This document shows, piece after piece, positions 9,875 through 18,801 of a stretch of 64,000 nt of DNA. The position numbers and the translations under genes are program-made. Location: assembly GCF_004340985.1 (NCBI RefSeq), contig NZ_SLYB01000007.1:1-64000 (forward strand), in the 5' to 3' direction. The number at the start of each line of letters is the position of its first letter. The stretch's first letter is position 1. The stretch is from Cricetibacter osteomyelitidis. GTDB lineage: Bacteria > Pseudomonadota > Gammaproteobacteria > Enterobacterales > Pasteurellaceae. The notes below the pieces were generated by a model, which was not told where the DNA came from, did no database searches, and was given only the letters and a program-made list of their open reading frames with translations.

Positions 9875-10170
9875 TGTATTATGTTATTTTTGCTCAAGAC
9901 AAACCCGACACTTTAGCACAACGCCTAGCCGTGCGTGAGCAGCATCTTGAGCGTTTGCGTACACTACAAGCCGAAAACCGATTATTAACCGCGGGCCCGA
10001 ATCCGGCGGTTGACGATGAAAACCCGGGAGAGGCAGGATTCACCGGCTCGACGGTGATTGCACAATTTGAAAGCTTAGAAACAGCGAAAAATTGGGCAAG
10101 CCAAGATCCTTATGTCGCTGCCGGAGTATATGGTGATGTGACTGTAAAACCTTTTAAGAAAGTGTTTTAA
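9871..10170 (+). CDS. yciI: YciI family protein
   Basis: This is a 99-residue ferredoxin-like (YCII domain) protein with the conserved N-terminal [27 protein letters not shown] and [17 protein letters not shown] segments. The family keeps a His-Asp pair, and R-x-x-H is visible as REQH. Its biochemical role is not settled. The start overlaps the yciA stop. It is the last gene of the yciC-B-A-I group. Confidence 0.92.
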   Translation: MMYYVIFAQDKPDTLAQRLAVREQHLERLRTLQAENRLLTAGPNPAVDDENPGEAGFTGSTVIAQFESLETAKNWASQDPYVAAGVYGDVTVKPFKKVF

Positions 10171-10187
10171 TTTCCACTGTTAAAACG

Positions 10188-10216
10188 AAAAGAGCGGTAA
10201 AATCTACCGCTCTTTT
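10188..10216. terminator. Bidirectional terminator between yciI and ffh
   Basis: A 12-bp perfect stem (10188-10199 with 10205-10216) has A-runs and T-runs on its flanks and sits between two convergent genes. Confidence 0.85.
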
Positions 10217-10231
10217 GGATTGATAAAGGCA

Positions 10232-11611
10232 TTATCGTCCAAACATTCCGCCAAGGTTCGCTAAACCGCCCCCCATCATGCCTTTCATACCACGCATCAT
10301 TTTTGCCATACCGCCTTTACGCATTTTTTTCATCATACGCTGCATTTCATCGAATTGTTTCAGCATACGGTTAAGTTCTTGCACCTGTGTGCCGGAACCT
10401 AAAGCAATACGGCGTTTACGGGAGCCTTTGATAATATCCGGATTACGGCGTTCTTTCGGGGTCATAGAATTGATCATGGCTTCCATACGACTAAACATTT
10501 TATCATCCACTTGGTTTTTTACATGATCCGGCAGGTTTTTTGCACCGGGCAGTTTTTCCAACATTGTCATCATACCGCCCATTTTTTTCATTTCGATCAA
10601 CTGATCACGGAAATCATCTAAGGTAAATTCCTCACCCTTTTTAAATTTCTGTGCCATTTTTTCCGCTTTTTCTTTATCAACAGAACGTTCTAGATCTTCA
10701 ATTAAGGATAAGACATCGCCCATACCTAAAATACGGGAAGCGACACGATCCGGATGGAATGGTTCAAGGGCATCGGTTTTTTCACCAACCCCTAAGAATT
10801 TAATCGGTTTGCCGGTAATTTGACGAATGGACAATGCGGCACCGCCACGGGCATCACCGTCCACTTTGGTTAAGATTACACCGGTCAACGGCAACGCTTC
10901 ATTAAAGGCTTTAGCGGTATTTGCCGCATCCTGACCGGTCATTGCATCTACGGTAAACAGGGTTTCAATCGGATTAAGTGCGGTGTGAATTTGTTTAATT
11001 TCATCCATCATCTCACCGTCAACGTGCAAACGACCGGCAGTATCCACAATCAACACATCATAGAATTTCAGTTTTGCATCCGCTAACGCTGATGTGACAA
11101 TTTCTACCGGTTTTTGTTTGGTATTCGACGGATAAAAATCCACTTTCACCGCTTGTGCCAAGGTTTCCAGCTGTTTGATCGCCGCCGGGCGATAAACGTC
11201 GGCAGAAACCACAAGCACTTTTTTCTTATGGCGTTCACGTAAGAATTTGGCTAATTTACCCACAGAAGTAGTTTTACCCGCACCTTGCAAGCCTGCCATT
11301 AAAATGACGGCCGGCGGTTGGCTTGCTAAATTCAAGCTCTCGTTCGCTTCCCCCATTGCGGTTTCTAATTCGGTACGAACGATTTTTAAGAATTCTTGGC
11401 CCGGTGTTAGGCTTTTATTCACTTCTTCGCCGATTGCACGCTCTTTGACTTTATTAATAAACTCTCGCACCACCGGCAATGCCACATCCGCTTCCAATAA
11501 CGCCATACGCACTTCACGCAGAGTGTCTTTAATATTATCTTCCGTTAAACGTCCTTTACCCGTGATATTTTTTAAGGTTCTCGACAAACGATCCGATAAG
11601 TTCTCAAACAT
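10232..11611 (-). CDS. ffh: Signal recognition particle protein Ffh (SRP54)
   Basis: Ffh binds 4.5S RNA and signal sequences of nascent membrane proteins and delivers ribosomes to FtsY. The 459-residue protein has the N domain, the GTPase motif GLQGAGKTT, DVYRPAAIKQLETLA, DTAGRLHVD, TKVDGDARGGAALS, and a Met-rich M domain ending in repeated GMxGMMGG. It is a monocistronic minus-strand gene. Its upstream region holds two inverted USS copies (11643-11651 and 11703-11711). Confidence 0.98.
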   Translation of the reverse strand: MFENLSDRLSRTLKNITGKGRLTEDNIKDTLREVRMALLEADVALPVVREFINKVKERAIGEEVNKSLTPGQEFLKIVRTELETAMGEANESLNLASQPPAVILMAGLQGAGKTTSVGKLAKFLRERHKKKVLVVSADVYRPAAIKQLETLAQAVKVDFYPSNTKQKPVEIVTSALADAKLKFYDVLIVDTAGRLHVDGEMMDEIKQIHTALNPIETLFTVDAMTGQDAANTAKAFNEALPLTGVILTKVDGDARGGAALSIRQITGKPIKFLGVGEKTDALEPFHPDRVASRILGMGDVLSLIEDLERSVDKEKAEKMAQKFKKGEEFTLDDFRDQLIEMKKMGGMMTMLEKLPGAKNLPDHVKNQVDDKMFSRMEAMINSMTPKERRNPDIIKGSRKRRIALGSGTQVQELNRMLKQFDEMQRMMKKMRKGGMAKMMRGMKGMMGGGLANLGGMFGR

Positions 11612-11788
11612 AAATATTCCTTATAAAATTTGGCGGAAACAGACCGCACTTTTACTCAAAATTGAGGGGATTATACCTAAAATCAAGAAAAAAATCTCAA
11701 TAAAGTGCGGTCATTTTTTTAGAAAAATTATTTGGTTATTTTGCTCCAAATGACAATTAATTTATTTTTATATTTAAAATTCAATGTA

Positions 11789-11846
11789 TTGATTTCTCTC
11801 AGAATATTTGTACAATATGTGCTTTTAAAAATAATAATAATTATCA
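11789..11846 (+). promoter_or_regulatory. Promoter with overlapping Fur box for the TonB-dependent receptor
   Basis: A -35 TTGATT (11789-11794) and -10 TACAAT (11811-11816) are spaced by 16 bp. Just downstream, 11832-11846 matches the Fur 7-1-7 palindrome TGATAATNATTATCA at all fixed positions but one (A for G at position 2). The box lies about 10 bases after the likely start point, where bound Fur-Fe would block transcription. A strong AGGAGG ribosome site precedes the ATG. Confidence 0.7.
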
Positions 11847-11877
11847 ATTAAAATTTAATTTAAGGATAGGAGGTTTT

Positions 11878-14208
11878 ATGAACCCACAGAAAACATTAGT
11901 TGCTATTTGTATTGCCATAGCATTGTCTGCACAAGCGACAGAAAATAGCTCAGAATCACAAACAAACAATAAGTTAAGTGAGATTGTGGTGTATGCCGAG
12001 CAAAATATGGATATTTCATCTGCTCAAACCGTGCATCAAGCGGATATTGCCAGAGAACCCGCCGCTAACGGCAATATGTCGGATTATTTAAAATCCAATC
12101 CGCACATTCGCTTTGAAAATAGTGATGAAAGTTCATATCAGCGCGGCGAGATTAAGCCGGCTTCGGTTTCCATTAATGGGGCGGAACCGAATCAAACCAG
12201 CTATTTTGTCGATAATGTGAATATTAATAATGACTTAGGTTTAGGTGCCGATATTTTTGACGGTACAATGGCAACGGTTCCTCAAGCAAATCATGCACAA
12301 GCTTACTTCTTTGATGCGAATTTATTGTCTTCTGTTACCGTGCATGACAGCGATGTATCCGCCAGCCTTGGTGGTTTTAGTGGTGGTGCGGTGGTGGCTA
12401 AAACGAAACAATATGCAGGTGAAGATAGTGTGAAATTACGTTATCGTACCAGCCAATCCGGTTGGAATAAATTCCATATTGAAGAAGCAGATCGGGCTAA
12501 ATTTCAACAAGCAGCTCCAAATGGTGCAAATGCTGATTATCAACCTAAATATAATAAACATTTTTTCAGTCTTTCGGTTGAACAGGGGCTTACAGAAAAC
12601 CTCGGCGTAGTCTTTGGCTTAAGCCGCCGCGGTTCACATATTCAACAAAACCGTTTGATCTCCATTGATGGTAAAACGGATAAACGTGATCATACCCGTC
12701 GTTCCGATAATGCATTAGTCAACTTTAATTATACGCCAAACGATCAACATCGTTTTGAATGGGGTTTACGTTATTCCAATTATCGTGAAAGCAAGTTTTA
12801 TGCGAATAATATTGACAGTGATGTGTTAGATTATCATCAAGCGTTTGGTACGACATTCTCTTGGGTGAATGCATTGGATCGCGGTATATTGACCACGACA
12901 TTAGCTTATGACCGTTTTAATAATAAACGTAAATCTGCAGCGACTCATATGAAAACTACGATTGATAAAGATGGCAATGAATATAGTTTAGGCGGGATGG
13001 GAAACAGTACCTTAACCCAACAAAATGTGCATTCTTCCATTGAATATGCCATGAATCCGTTTAATTGGGGAAATGTGGAACATTCTATTTCTTTAGGCGG
13101 GATCTATCAATCCACCCAATATAAATTTCATCGTGAACAAGATGCTACGGCACAAGTTTGTACGGATTTAAGCATTTATGGTTCAGGGGTAATATGTGAT
13201 GATAATGCTGTAAAGAAAGGTACGGTAAAAGCCAAATATCAAAACGTAGCGCTTTATGTTGAGGATTTGATTAAAGTCGCTAATTTTGAGTTTCGTCCCG
13301 GTATTCGTTTAGAGCGTGATGATTATCTGAAAAATACCAATATTGCTCCGCGTTTTGTTGCTCGTTGGAAACCTTGGGAAGACACCGGATTGACGGCAGG
13401 TTGGAATCGCTACTATGGTCGTAGTTTTGCGTCAATGAAATTAGCCGAAGGTGTTTTTAAATTAGATGGCAAAAATACTTTCCGCTATATCGATGTAAAA
13501 AACTTTAAAACACCGTATGCGGATGAAGTGAGTTTAGGTTTCGAGCAACGTTTCGGCGATATGATGTTTAATGCGAAATATTTACACCGTCAAAATAAAA
13601 ACCGTATTGTGCTACATGAAGAAACCTCCGGCGAACGTTATTATACAAAGGGTAAAAATTATAGTGCGGATATTTATACCTTACAAATCAATAACGTAGA
13701 ACCTTGGGTGTTAGGTAAAACACATTGGAATACCCATTTAGCTTTTGATTGGTTAGAAACGGATGGTATTGATTTCGGCCGTAGTCATGATGTTAATGCC
13801 AATGTTATTTTAGACGGAAAGCTGACAACTTACGGTGAAATGATGAAACGGATTAATAACTACCGTGAAGAATGGACCGTTCGCTTAGGTCTGGATATGG
13901 CGATTCCGGATTATAATTTAACTTGGACAAATAACATTTATGTTAAAGCACCGATTAAAGGCGTGAATTATCGTGACGATCTGAATAATATCCCGCTTTA
14001 TTATAGTTATGACTACGGTACGCACACCCAATGGGATACCAGTATTCGCTGGCAGCCGCAATTATTTAAACAACATTCCGTATTTGTGAAATTTGATGTA
14101 CTCAATGTGCTGAATAAAACCCGCAAAGGAATTACATCTAACGGCGAAGACTATGGTTTTTACGCCGCAGGTCGTGAATTTTGGCTTGAACTCGGTTACG
14201 AATTCTAA
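11878..14208 (+). CDS. TonB-dependent outer membrane receptor
   Basis: This 776-residue protein has a signal peptide (to about residue 20, ...LSAQA), a TonB box-like SEIVVYAE at 34-41, a plug domain (SDYLKSNPHIRFE, then VSINGAEPNQTSYFVDNVNI) and a long beta-barrel ending in an aromatic WLELGYEF. I see no FRAP/NPNL heme-receptor motif and no clear transferrin-receptor feature. It is followed after 58 bp by an M16 protease gene. The pair resembles H. influenzae HI1369-HI1368 and the E. coli yddB-pqqL arrangement, so the substrate may be an iron-containing protein that is imported and cut. The substrate is not identifiable from sequence. Confidence 0.88.
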   Translation: MNPQKTLVAICIAIALSAQATENSSESQTNNKLSEIVVYAEQNMDISSAQTVHQADIAREPAANGNMSDYLKSNPHIRFENSDESSYQRGEIKPASVSINGAEPNQTSYFVDNVNINNDLGLGADIFDGTMATVPQANHAQAYFFDANLLSSVTVHDSDVSASLGGFSGGAVVAKTKQYAGEDSVKLRYRTSQSGWNKFHIEEADRAKFQQAAPNGANADYQPKYNKHFFSLSVEQGLTENLGVVFGLSRRGSHIQQNRLISIDGKTDKRDHTRRSDNALVNFNYTPNDQHRFEWGLRYSNYRESKFYANNIDSDVLDYHQAFGTTFSWVNALDRGILTTTLAYDRFNNKRKSAATHMKTTIDKDGNEYSLGGMGNSTLTQQNVHSSIEYAMNPFNWGNVEHSISLGGIYQSTQYKFHREQDATAQVCTDLSIYGSGVICDDNAVKKGTVKAKYQNVALYVEDLIKVANFEFRPGIRLERDDYLKNTNIAPRFVARWKPWEDTGLTAGWNRYYGRSFASMKLAEGVFKLDGKNTFRYIDVKNFKTPYADEVSLGFEQRFGDMMFNAKYLHRQNKNRIVLHEETSGERYYTKGKNYSADIYTLQINNVEPWVLGKTHWNTHLAFDWLETDGIDFGRSHDVNANVILDGKLTTYGEMMKRINNYREEWTVRLGLDMAIPDYNLTWTNNIYVKAPIKGVNYRDDLNNIPLYYSYDYGTHTQWDTSIRWQPQLFKQHSVFVKFDVLNVLNKTRKGITSNGEDYGFYAAGREFWLELGYEF

Positions 14209-14222
14209 TTTAAACTGATTAA

Positions 14223-14256
14223 AATACGATTACTATTTTTCAATAGTAATCGTATT
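14223..14256 (+). promoter_or_regulatory. Perfect 13-bp hairpin between the receptor and protease genes
   Basis: A 13-bp perfect stem (14223-14235 with 14244-14256) with an 8-base loop ends 10 bases before the protease ATG. It is followed by CGCTTTT rather than a long T-run, so it may act as a partial terminator, a 3'-end stabiliser for the receptor mRNA, or a structure that sets protease translation. Confidence 0.6.
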
Positions 14257-14266
14257 CGCTTTTATT

Positions 14267-17035
14267 ATGAAAAAACTATTAATTTTCTTACCGCTCTTTT
14301 TTTTACTCGGTTGCCAGAACTCTTCGCAACGAACAGAGCAAGCTTTGCCTTTTAACCCGGAAATTCAACAGGGAGTGTTGAATAACGGGTTAAAATATTA
14401 TGTACAAGAAAATGGCGAACCCAATGATCGCGTATACATCAGATTAGTGGTGAATGCAGGATCGATGAATGAAGATGACGATCAAAAAGGTGTGGCACAT
14501 ATCGTAGAACACATGGCGTTTAACGGTTCGCTAAAATTTCCGCATAATGAAATTATCGCCGCATTAGAACAATTAGGCATGAAATTTGCACGGGATATAA
14601 ACGCGTTCACGGATTTTGAAAATACCGTATATACCTTGAATATCGCCAAAAATGATAAGAAAAGTCTGGAACTTGCATTGGATGTGGTAAATGAATGGAT
14701 GAATCATTTAACGATTTTGCAAGAGGATCTGGATGCCGAACGCGGAGTAGTATTGGAAGAATGGCGTGCCCGTTTAAGTCCGATGTTGCGTTTGGGCGAT
14801 AAAAAAAGTTTAGTGGAAATGGCGAATTCCCGCTATATACTGCGTGATCCTATCGGTGATGTGGAGGTCATCAAGCATGTGCCGCGTAAGCGGGTGCAGG
14901 ATTTTTACCGCACTTGGTATCGCCCGGACAATATGTCATTGATTGTGGTGGGTGATATTAAGAAAACGCAAATAGTCGATTTGATCGAACAAAAACTGGC
15001 AACTGTCAATCCGCAAAGTCGCCAGCCATTGCCTAAAATTGATTTTACTATTCCGTTGATTAAACAATGGCGAGTGGCAACAGTGTCGGAAGCCGACATT
15101 CATACGCCAAGTATTGAGCTTAGTTTTTTTGATGAAACGAACAATGCCGATACGGTTGCGGCTTATGCACAAGAATTGCGTCAACAGATTGTCTTGCGTC
15201 TGATTAATGTTCGTTTACAAGAATGGGAAAATCAGCAAAGTGCGGTCGTAAATTCGGCAAATTTTTATCATAGCCACTTGGGAAAAGAAACTTTACAAGG
15301 TGTTTTTTCAATTCAATTAATGGATCGACAGTATAAGCAAGGCATCAATAAACTCTTTGAATTTATTGCTCAAATTCAACAACAGGGGTTTACTGACGCA
15401 GAGTTGAAGGATGAAATAACACGTTTACAACGGCTGAATGAAAAAGAAGTGAAAATTAAAGTCGGCAGTTTGAAATTAGCCAATGATTTAATTCCTATTG
15501 CGGCAAATAACCAAGTGAGCTTATCGCCTCGCCATCGTTATCAATTAAATAAGCAGTTATTAGCACATATAAATTTATCGGAAATTAACCGCACTTTCCG
15601 ACAAATGGTGAATTTACCGTCTAAATTATTAATGATTACGCAGCCGCCCGGTGAGAAAAAACTTTCTCTGAGTGCTGATCAAATTGCACGGCAATGGCAA
15701 CTGGCATTAGGGAATTCACAACAAATTTGGCAATCGGATTCCGCTCAAATGACAATGCCTGAACTGGCGTTGGCAAACGGCGATCTTCAGCAAACACACT
15801 ATTGGAAAAAAGCTAATGTTAATGAATATCGGCTAAGTAACGGTAGCAAATTGATTTATCATTACAGTGATAAAAGCCCCGGTCAAGTGTATTTCAAGGC
15901 AGTCACTTCAGGCGGATTGCGTTCCGTACCAAATAATCAATATCATTTATTACGTTCCGCAATTGCCGTTGTGGATGATACGGGTATCGGCAGTTTACCG
16001 CAAGCCGGGGTCAATCAATTATTTACGCAAAATCCGATTGCATTTACCACGGTTGTCGATGATACCCGACAAGGCTTTACCGCAGCGGGCAAGGTGGAAG
16101 ACATGGAAAATTTACTTAAATTATTCCGTTTGAAACTACAATCGGCACCTGTTTCGGAACAAATGTTGAATAAATATAAAAATGAAAGCAAAGATCAGTT
16201 TAATCAGGCAGATAAAGAAACGGAATTTATGCGGGCTGTGTCTAAATTGCGTTTTCCTGAAGTAGAAACCGTGTATAGTCGCCGACAACAAGATATTTTA
16301 TCGTTACGAGCAGAGGAACTGTCGAAAATTTATCAACAATATATTTTAGATAAAACGGATTTTACCTACTTTATTGTGGGCGATATTTCAGAAAGTGCGG
16401 TACAAAAATTAGCAAAACAATATTTGGCTTCCGTACCGGTAAAATCGCAAAATCGAATTGCGAAAACCGTCAATATTCATACGCCAAGTAAACCGTTCGT
16501 ATTGAAGGGATTATCCGAACCTCGTGCGGATGTGGAAATTTATTTGAATGCAACGCAGCCATGGCGTGCGGAAAATGAATATTTTCTGGATATTTTGGGG
16601 GATGTGTTACAGGAAAAATTGCGTTTTAGTTTGCGCGAAGATGCTTCAGGCGTATATTTTGTAAATAGTTGGTTTAACCAGGATCCTCATACCTCACAAA
16701 TTGAGGGTAAGATCGCATTCAGCTGTGCACCGGAACGGGTTGATGAGCTGTTCAGATTGACTGAACACACTTTGGATCAATTAATGCAACAAGGTATTGA
16801 ACCTGCACTGTTGGAGAAAAAATTGCGGGAAAAACAGATGATCAGCAAACAACAGTTTGAATCCACTTTAGTTGTTTTAGGTATGCTGGAACAAAGTTTC
16901 CGATTAACCGACAGCCCGGATTTAATGTATTTATATGAACAGGCTGAACAAATTGTTACGAAAGAAAAATTTGATGCGTTAAGTCGCTCGATTTTACAGA
17001 AGTCCGGACGTTTTAAAGCCGTATTGACACAATAA
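14267..17035 (+). CDS. M16 family zinc metalloprotease, predicted lipoprotein
   Basis: This 922-residue protein has two tandem M16 (pitrilysin/insulinase-like) halves. The inverted zinc motif H78-I-V-E81-H82 is intact, and the downstream acidic segment LDAERGVVLEEW supplies the third ligand region. The N-terminus KKLLIFLPLFFLLGC is a lipoprotein signal with lipid attachment at Cys16, so the protease is probably membrane-anchored and periplasm-facing. It resembles PqqL/FusC. Together with the Fur-controlled receptor upstream it may cut an imported protein to release iron. No clear Shine-Dalgarno precedes the ATG. Confidence 0.9.
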   Translation: MKKLLIFLPLFFLLGCQNSSQRTEQALPFNPEIQQGVLNNGLKYYVQENGEPNDRVYIRLVVNAGSMNEDDDQKGVAHIVEHMAFNGSLKFPHNEIIAALEQLGMKFARDINAFTDFENTVYTLNIAKNDKKSLELALDVVNEWMNHLTILQEDLDAERGVVLEEWRARLSPMLRLGDKKSLVEMANSRYILRDPIGDVEVIKHVPRKRVQDFYRTWYRPDNMSLIVVGDIKKTQIVDLIEQKLATVNPQSRQPLPKIDFTIPLIKQWRVATVSEADIHTPSIELSFFDETNNADTVAAYAQELRQQIVLRLINVRLQEWENQQSAVVNSANFYHSHLGKETLQGVFSIQLMDRQYKQGINKLFEFIAQIQQQGFTDAELKDEITRLQRLNEKEVKIKVGSLKLANDLIPIAANNQVSLSPRHRYQLNKQLLAHINLSEINRTFRQMVNLPSKLLMITQPPGEKKLSLSADQIARQWQLALGNSQQIWQSDSAQMTMPELALANGDLQQTHYWKKANVNEYRLSNGSKLIYHYSDKSPGQVYFKAVTSGGLRSVPNNQYHLLRSAIAVVDDTGIGSLPQAGVNQLFTQNPIAFTTVVDDTRQGFTAAGKVEDMENLLKLFRLKLQSAPVSEQMLNKYKNESKDQFNQADKETEFMRAVSKLRFPEVETVYSRRQQDILSLRAEELSKIYQQYILDKTDFTYFIVGDISESAVQKLAKQYLASVPVKSQNRIAKTVNIHTPSKPFVLKGLSEPRADVEIYLNATQPWRAENEYFLDILGDVLQEKLRFSLREDASGVYFVNSWFNQDPHTSQIEGKIAFSCAPERVDELFRLTEHTLDQLMQQGIEPALLEKKLREKQMISKQQFESTLVVLGMLEQSFRLTDSPDLMYLYEQAEQIVTKEKFDALSRSILQKSGRFKAVLTQ

Positions 17036-17041
17036 GTAAAG

Positions 17042-17069
17042 AAAAAGCCCTGTATGTATAGGGCTTTTT
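17042..17069. terminator. Bidirectional terminator after the M16 protease gene
   Basis: A 10-bp stem (AAAAAGCCCT at 17042-17051 with AGGGCTTTTT at 17060-17069) sits between convergent genes. Confidence 0.85.
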
Positions 17070-17083
17070 TGTATGAAAATATA

Positions 17084-17554
17084 TTATTGACCAAACTTTT
17101 GTTGTAATTCTACTTGAAGTTTTTGTAATTCTTCAGCTGATTTTACAGCATTTTGAGTTTTTTCCATTAACGCTTTTTGATCAATGGATTGTGGATTTTT
17201 CATTGCATTTAAGCCATCGATCATTAAATCTTTTGAGGCATTCCAAGTTGAAATCATTTTGTCTTTTAATGCTTTGATTTCAGGGCTTTTCACGTCAACG
17301 GCTTCTAGGCTTTTTTGCATTTCGGCAATTTTAGTATTGAATTGATCTAATGTCGGTTCGATTTGTGCTAAATCTTGAGTTGCAACTTTTTGTTGAAGTT
17401 CTAATTGAAGTTTTTGTAAGTCTAATTGAGCTTGTTGTTGTGCAACCGACCAATCCGTTAATTTTTTGAAATCTGCTTTAGGATCTGCTTTGTTACAGGC
17501 TGCAACAAAAAGAGAAAATAACGCTACAGCTGCGATTTTAATAAATTTATTCAT
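17084..17554 (-). CDS. Small Gln-rich coiled-coil lipoprotein
   Basis: The 156-residue precursor has a lipoprotein signal (MNKFIKIAAVALFSLFVAAC) with lipid attachment at Cys20. The mature part is helical and rich in Gln and Leu (QQQAQLDLQKLQLELQQK), which looks like a coiled coil. A near-copy of this heptad-like stretch, LQKLQVELQQKFGQ, ends the protein. I recall similar lipoproteins only from Pasteurellaceae and do not know their function. It stands alone between the M16 protease and ampD. Confidence 0.8.
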   Translation of the reverse strand: MNKFIKIAAVALFSLFVAACNKADPKADFKKLTDWSVAQQQAQLDLQKLQLELQQKVATQDLAQIEPTLDQFNTKIAEMQKSLEAVDVKSPEIKALKDKMISTWNASKDLMIDGLNAMKNPQSIDQKALMEKTQNAVKSAEELQKLQVELQQKFGQ

Positions 17555-17643
17555 TGAAAATTTCCTTGTGATAGATAATAAATTGCTGCTTCTTTTTATG
17601 CAGAAGCCTGTGCATTTTACATTTCTTACAGTCTTTTTTCAAA

Positions 17644-18198
17644 TTAAATCATTGAAAAATAACGTTGCCAATCGAAATACCGACCAGGATCGATTTTACG
17701 TCCAGGCGAAATATGGCAATGTCCTACAATACGTTCCGAGGTGATTTTAGGATAATTTTGTTGAATAATTCGGGTTAATTTTGCCAAAGTTTGATATTGT
17801 TCATCAGTAAAAGCTTGCTCGTTACTTCCTTCCAATTCGATACCGATGGCAAAATCATTACATTTTTCACGTTTCTCAAAACAAGATAAACCCGCATGCC
17901 AAGCACGATCATTGAAATTAACATATTGTGTGATTTTTCCCTGTCGATTGATTAGGCAGTGAGCGGATACACGAAAATCTTTAATTTCTTCAAAATAGGG
18001 ATGAATAGTGGGATCTAATTTTCCTTGAAAAAAGTCATCAATATAACCGCCGCCGAATTGTTCCGGTGGCAAACTGATATAGTGAATAACTAATAATGAA
18101 ATATCCTGAATATTCGGTCGTTCATCAAAATGCGGAGATGAAATGATGTCAGTATCAGTTAACCATCCGTTTTGAATATTTAGAGGTTGTTTTTGCAT
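17644..18198 (-). CDS. ampD: 1,6-anhydro-N-acetylmuramyl-L-alanine amidase AmpD
   Basis: AmpD is the cytoplasmic zinc amidase of peptidoglycan recycling. The Amidase_2 motifs are present: LLVIHYISLPPEQFGG (first zinc His), AWHAG, FAIGIELEG, and VGHCHISPGRKIDPG (second His and the Asp). I use the ATG at 18198 (184 residues), which matches the 183 of E. coli; an in-frame ATG 33 bases further upstream only adds a tail without homology. It is divergent from pilA, with a candidate CRP-S site between them. Confidence 0.95.
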   Translation of the reverse strand: MQKQPLNIQNGWLTDTDIISSPHFDERPNIQDISLLVIHYISLPPEQFGGGYIDDFFQGKLDPTIHPYFEEIKDFRVSAHCLINRQGKITQYVNFNDRAWHAGLSCFEKREKCNDFAIGIELEGSNEQAFTDEQYQTLAKLTRIIQQNYPKITSERIVGHCHISPGRKIDPGRYFDWQRYFSMI

Positions 18199-18211
18199 TA
18201 TTTTTGCCTGT

Positions 18212-18233
18212 TTTTGTGATCTTGCTTCCAAAA
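18212..18233 (+). promoter_or_regulatory. Candidate CRP-S (competence) site upstream of pilABCD
   Basis: The 22-bp sequence here matches the CRP-S form TTTTGCGATCTAGATCGCAAAA at 17 of 22 positions, with flanking TTTT and AAAA. CRP-S sites need both CRP and Sxy and control the competence regulon in Pasteurellaceae, which includes pilABCD in H. influenzae. It lies about 115 bp before the pilA ATG. Confidence 0.45.
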
Positions 18234-18346
18234 AGTGTGGTTGATTTTAGAAATTTTTTCTGTTTTCTCATGGTTTCTTGCATAGTAAAGAACGTTAATA
18301 TTCCGAGATATTAACCCTGTCTTATTAATTCATGCAAGGACATAAA

Positions 18347-18787
18347 ATGAAATTAAATCAATCTTATGCGTTAAAAAAAGGGTTCACATTAATTGAACTG
18401 ATGATCGTGATTGCTATTGTAGCTATTTTAGCAACTATCGCAATTCCTTCGTATCAAAATTACACCAAAAAAGCGGCGATTTCCGAATTGTTGCAAGCCG
18501 CTGCACCTTATCGCAGTGAAGTCGAGTTATGTATATATAACACAAACAGTAAGGATAACTGCACAGCAGGAAAAAATGGTATTCAAGCGGATATCTCATT
18601 ATCCAAGAAAAAATATCTAAAATCGGTATCGGTTGCCGCAGGTGTGATTACTGTGAATGGGCAAGGAACATTGGATAATGAAAGTTATACATTGACAGCC
18701 GAAGGCGATGCTAAATCCGGCGTAAGTTGGAAAGCAACCTGTAACGGAACTAAAGAACTGTATCCGGCCGGATTCTGTTCCAATTAG
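18347..18787 (+). CDS. pilA: Type IV major pilin precursor PilA
   Basis: This 146-residue prepilin has a short leader cut after Gly12 ([12 protein letters not shown]), mature Phe1 (to be N-methylated) and Glu5. The hydrophobic N-terminal helix is typical. Four cysteines in the globular part (LCIYN, NCTAG, ATCNG and FCSN) would form disulfides, including the C-terminal D-loop. The ATG at 18347 has an AAGGA ribosome site; the upstream in-frame ATG at 18332 has none. It heads the pilABCD operon used for DNA uptake in H. influenzae. Confidence 0.95.
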   Translation: MKLNQSYALKKGFTLIELMIVIAIVAILATIAIPSYQNYTKKAAISELLQAAAPYRSEVELCIYNTNSKDNCTAGKNGIQADISLSKKKYLKSVSVAAGVITVNGQGTLDNESYTLTAEGDAKSGVSWKATCNGTKELYPAGFCSN

Positions 18788-18801
18788 GGGGTATTATTGC
18801 A

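Noticed and set aside
11247-11753. 168-residue plus-strand frame opposite ffh
   Set aside because: It mirrors the Ffh coding sequence and has no independent protein features.
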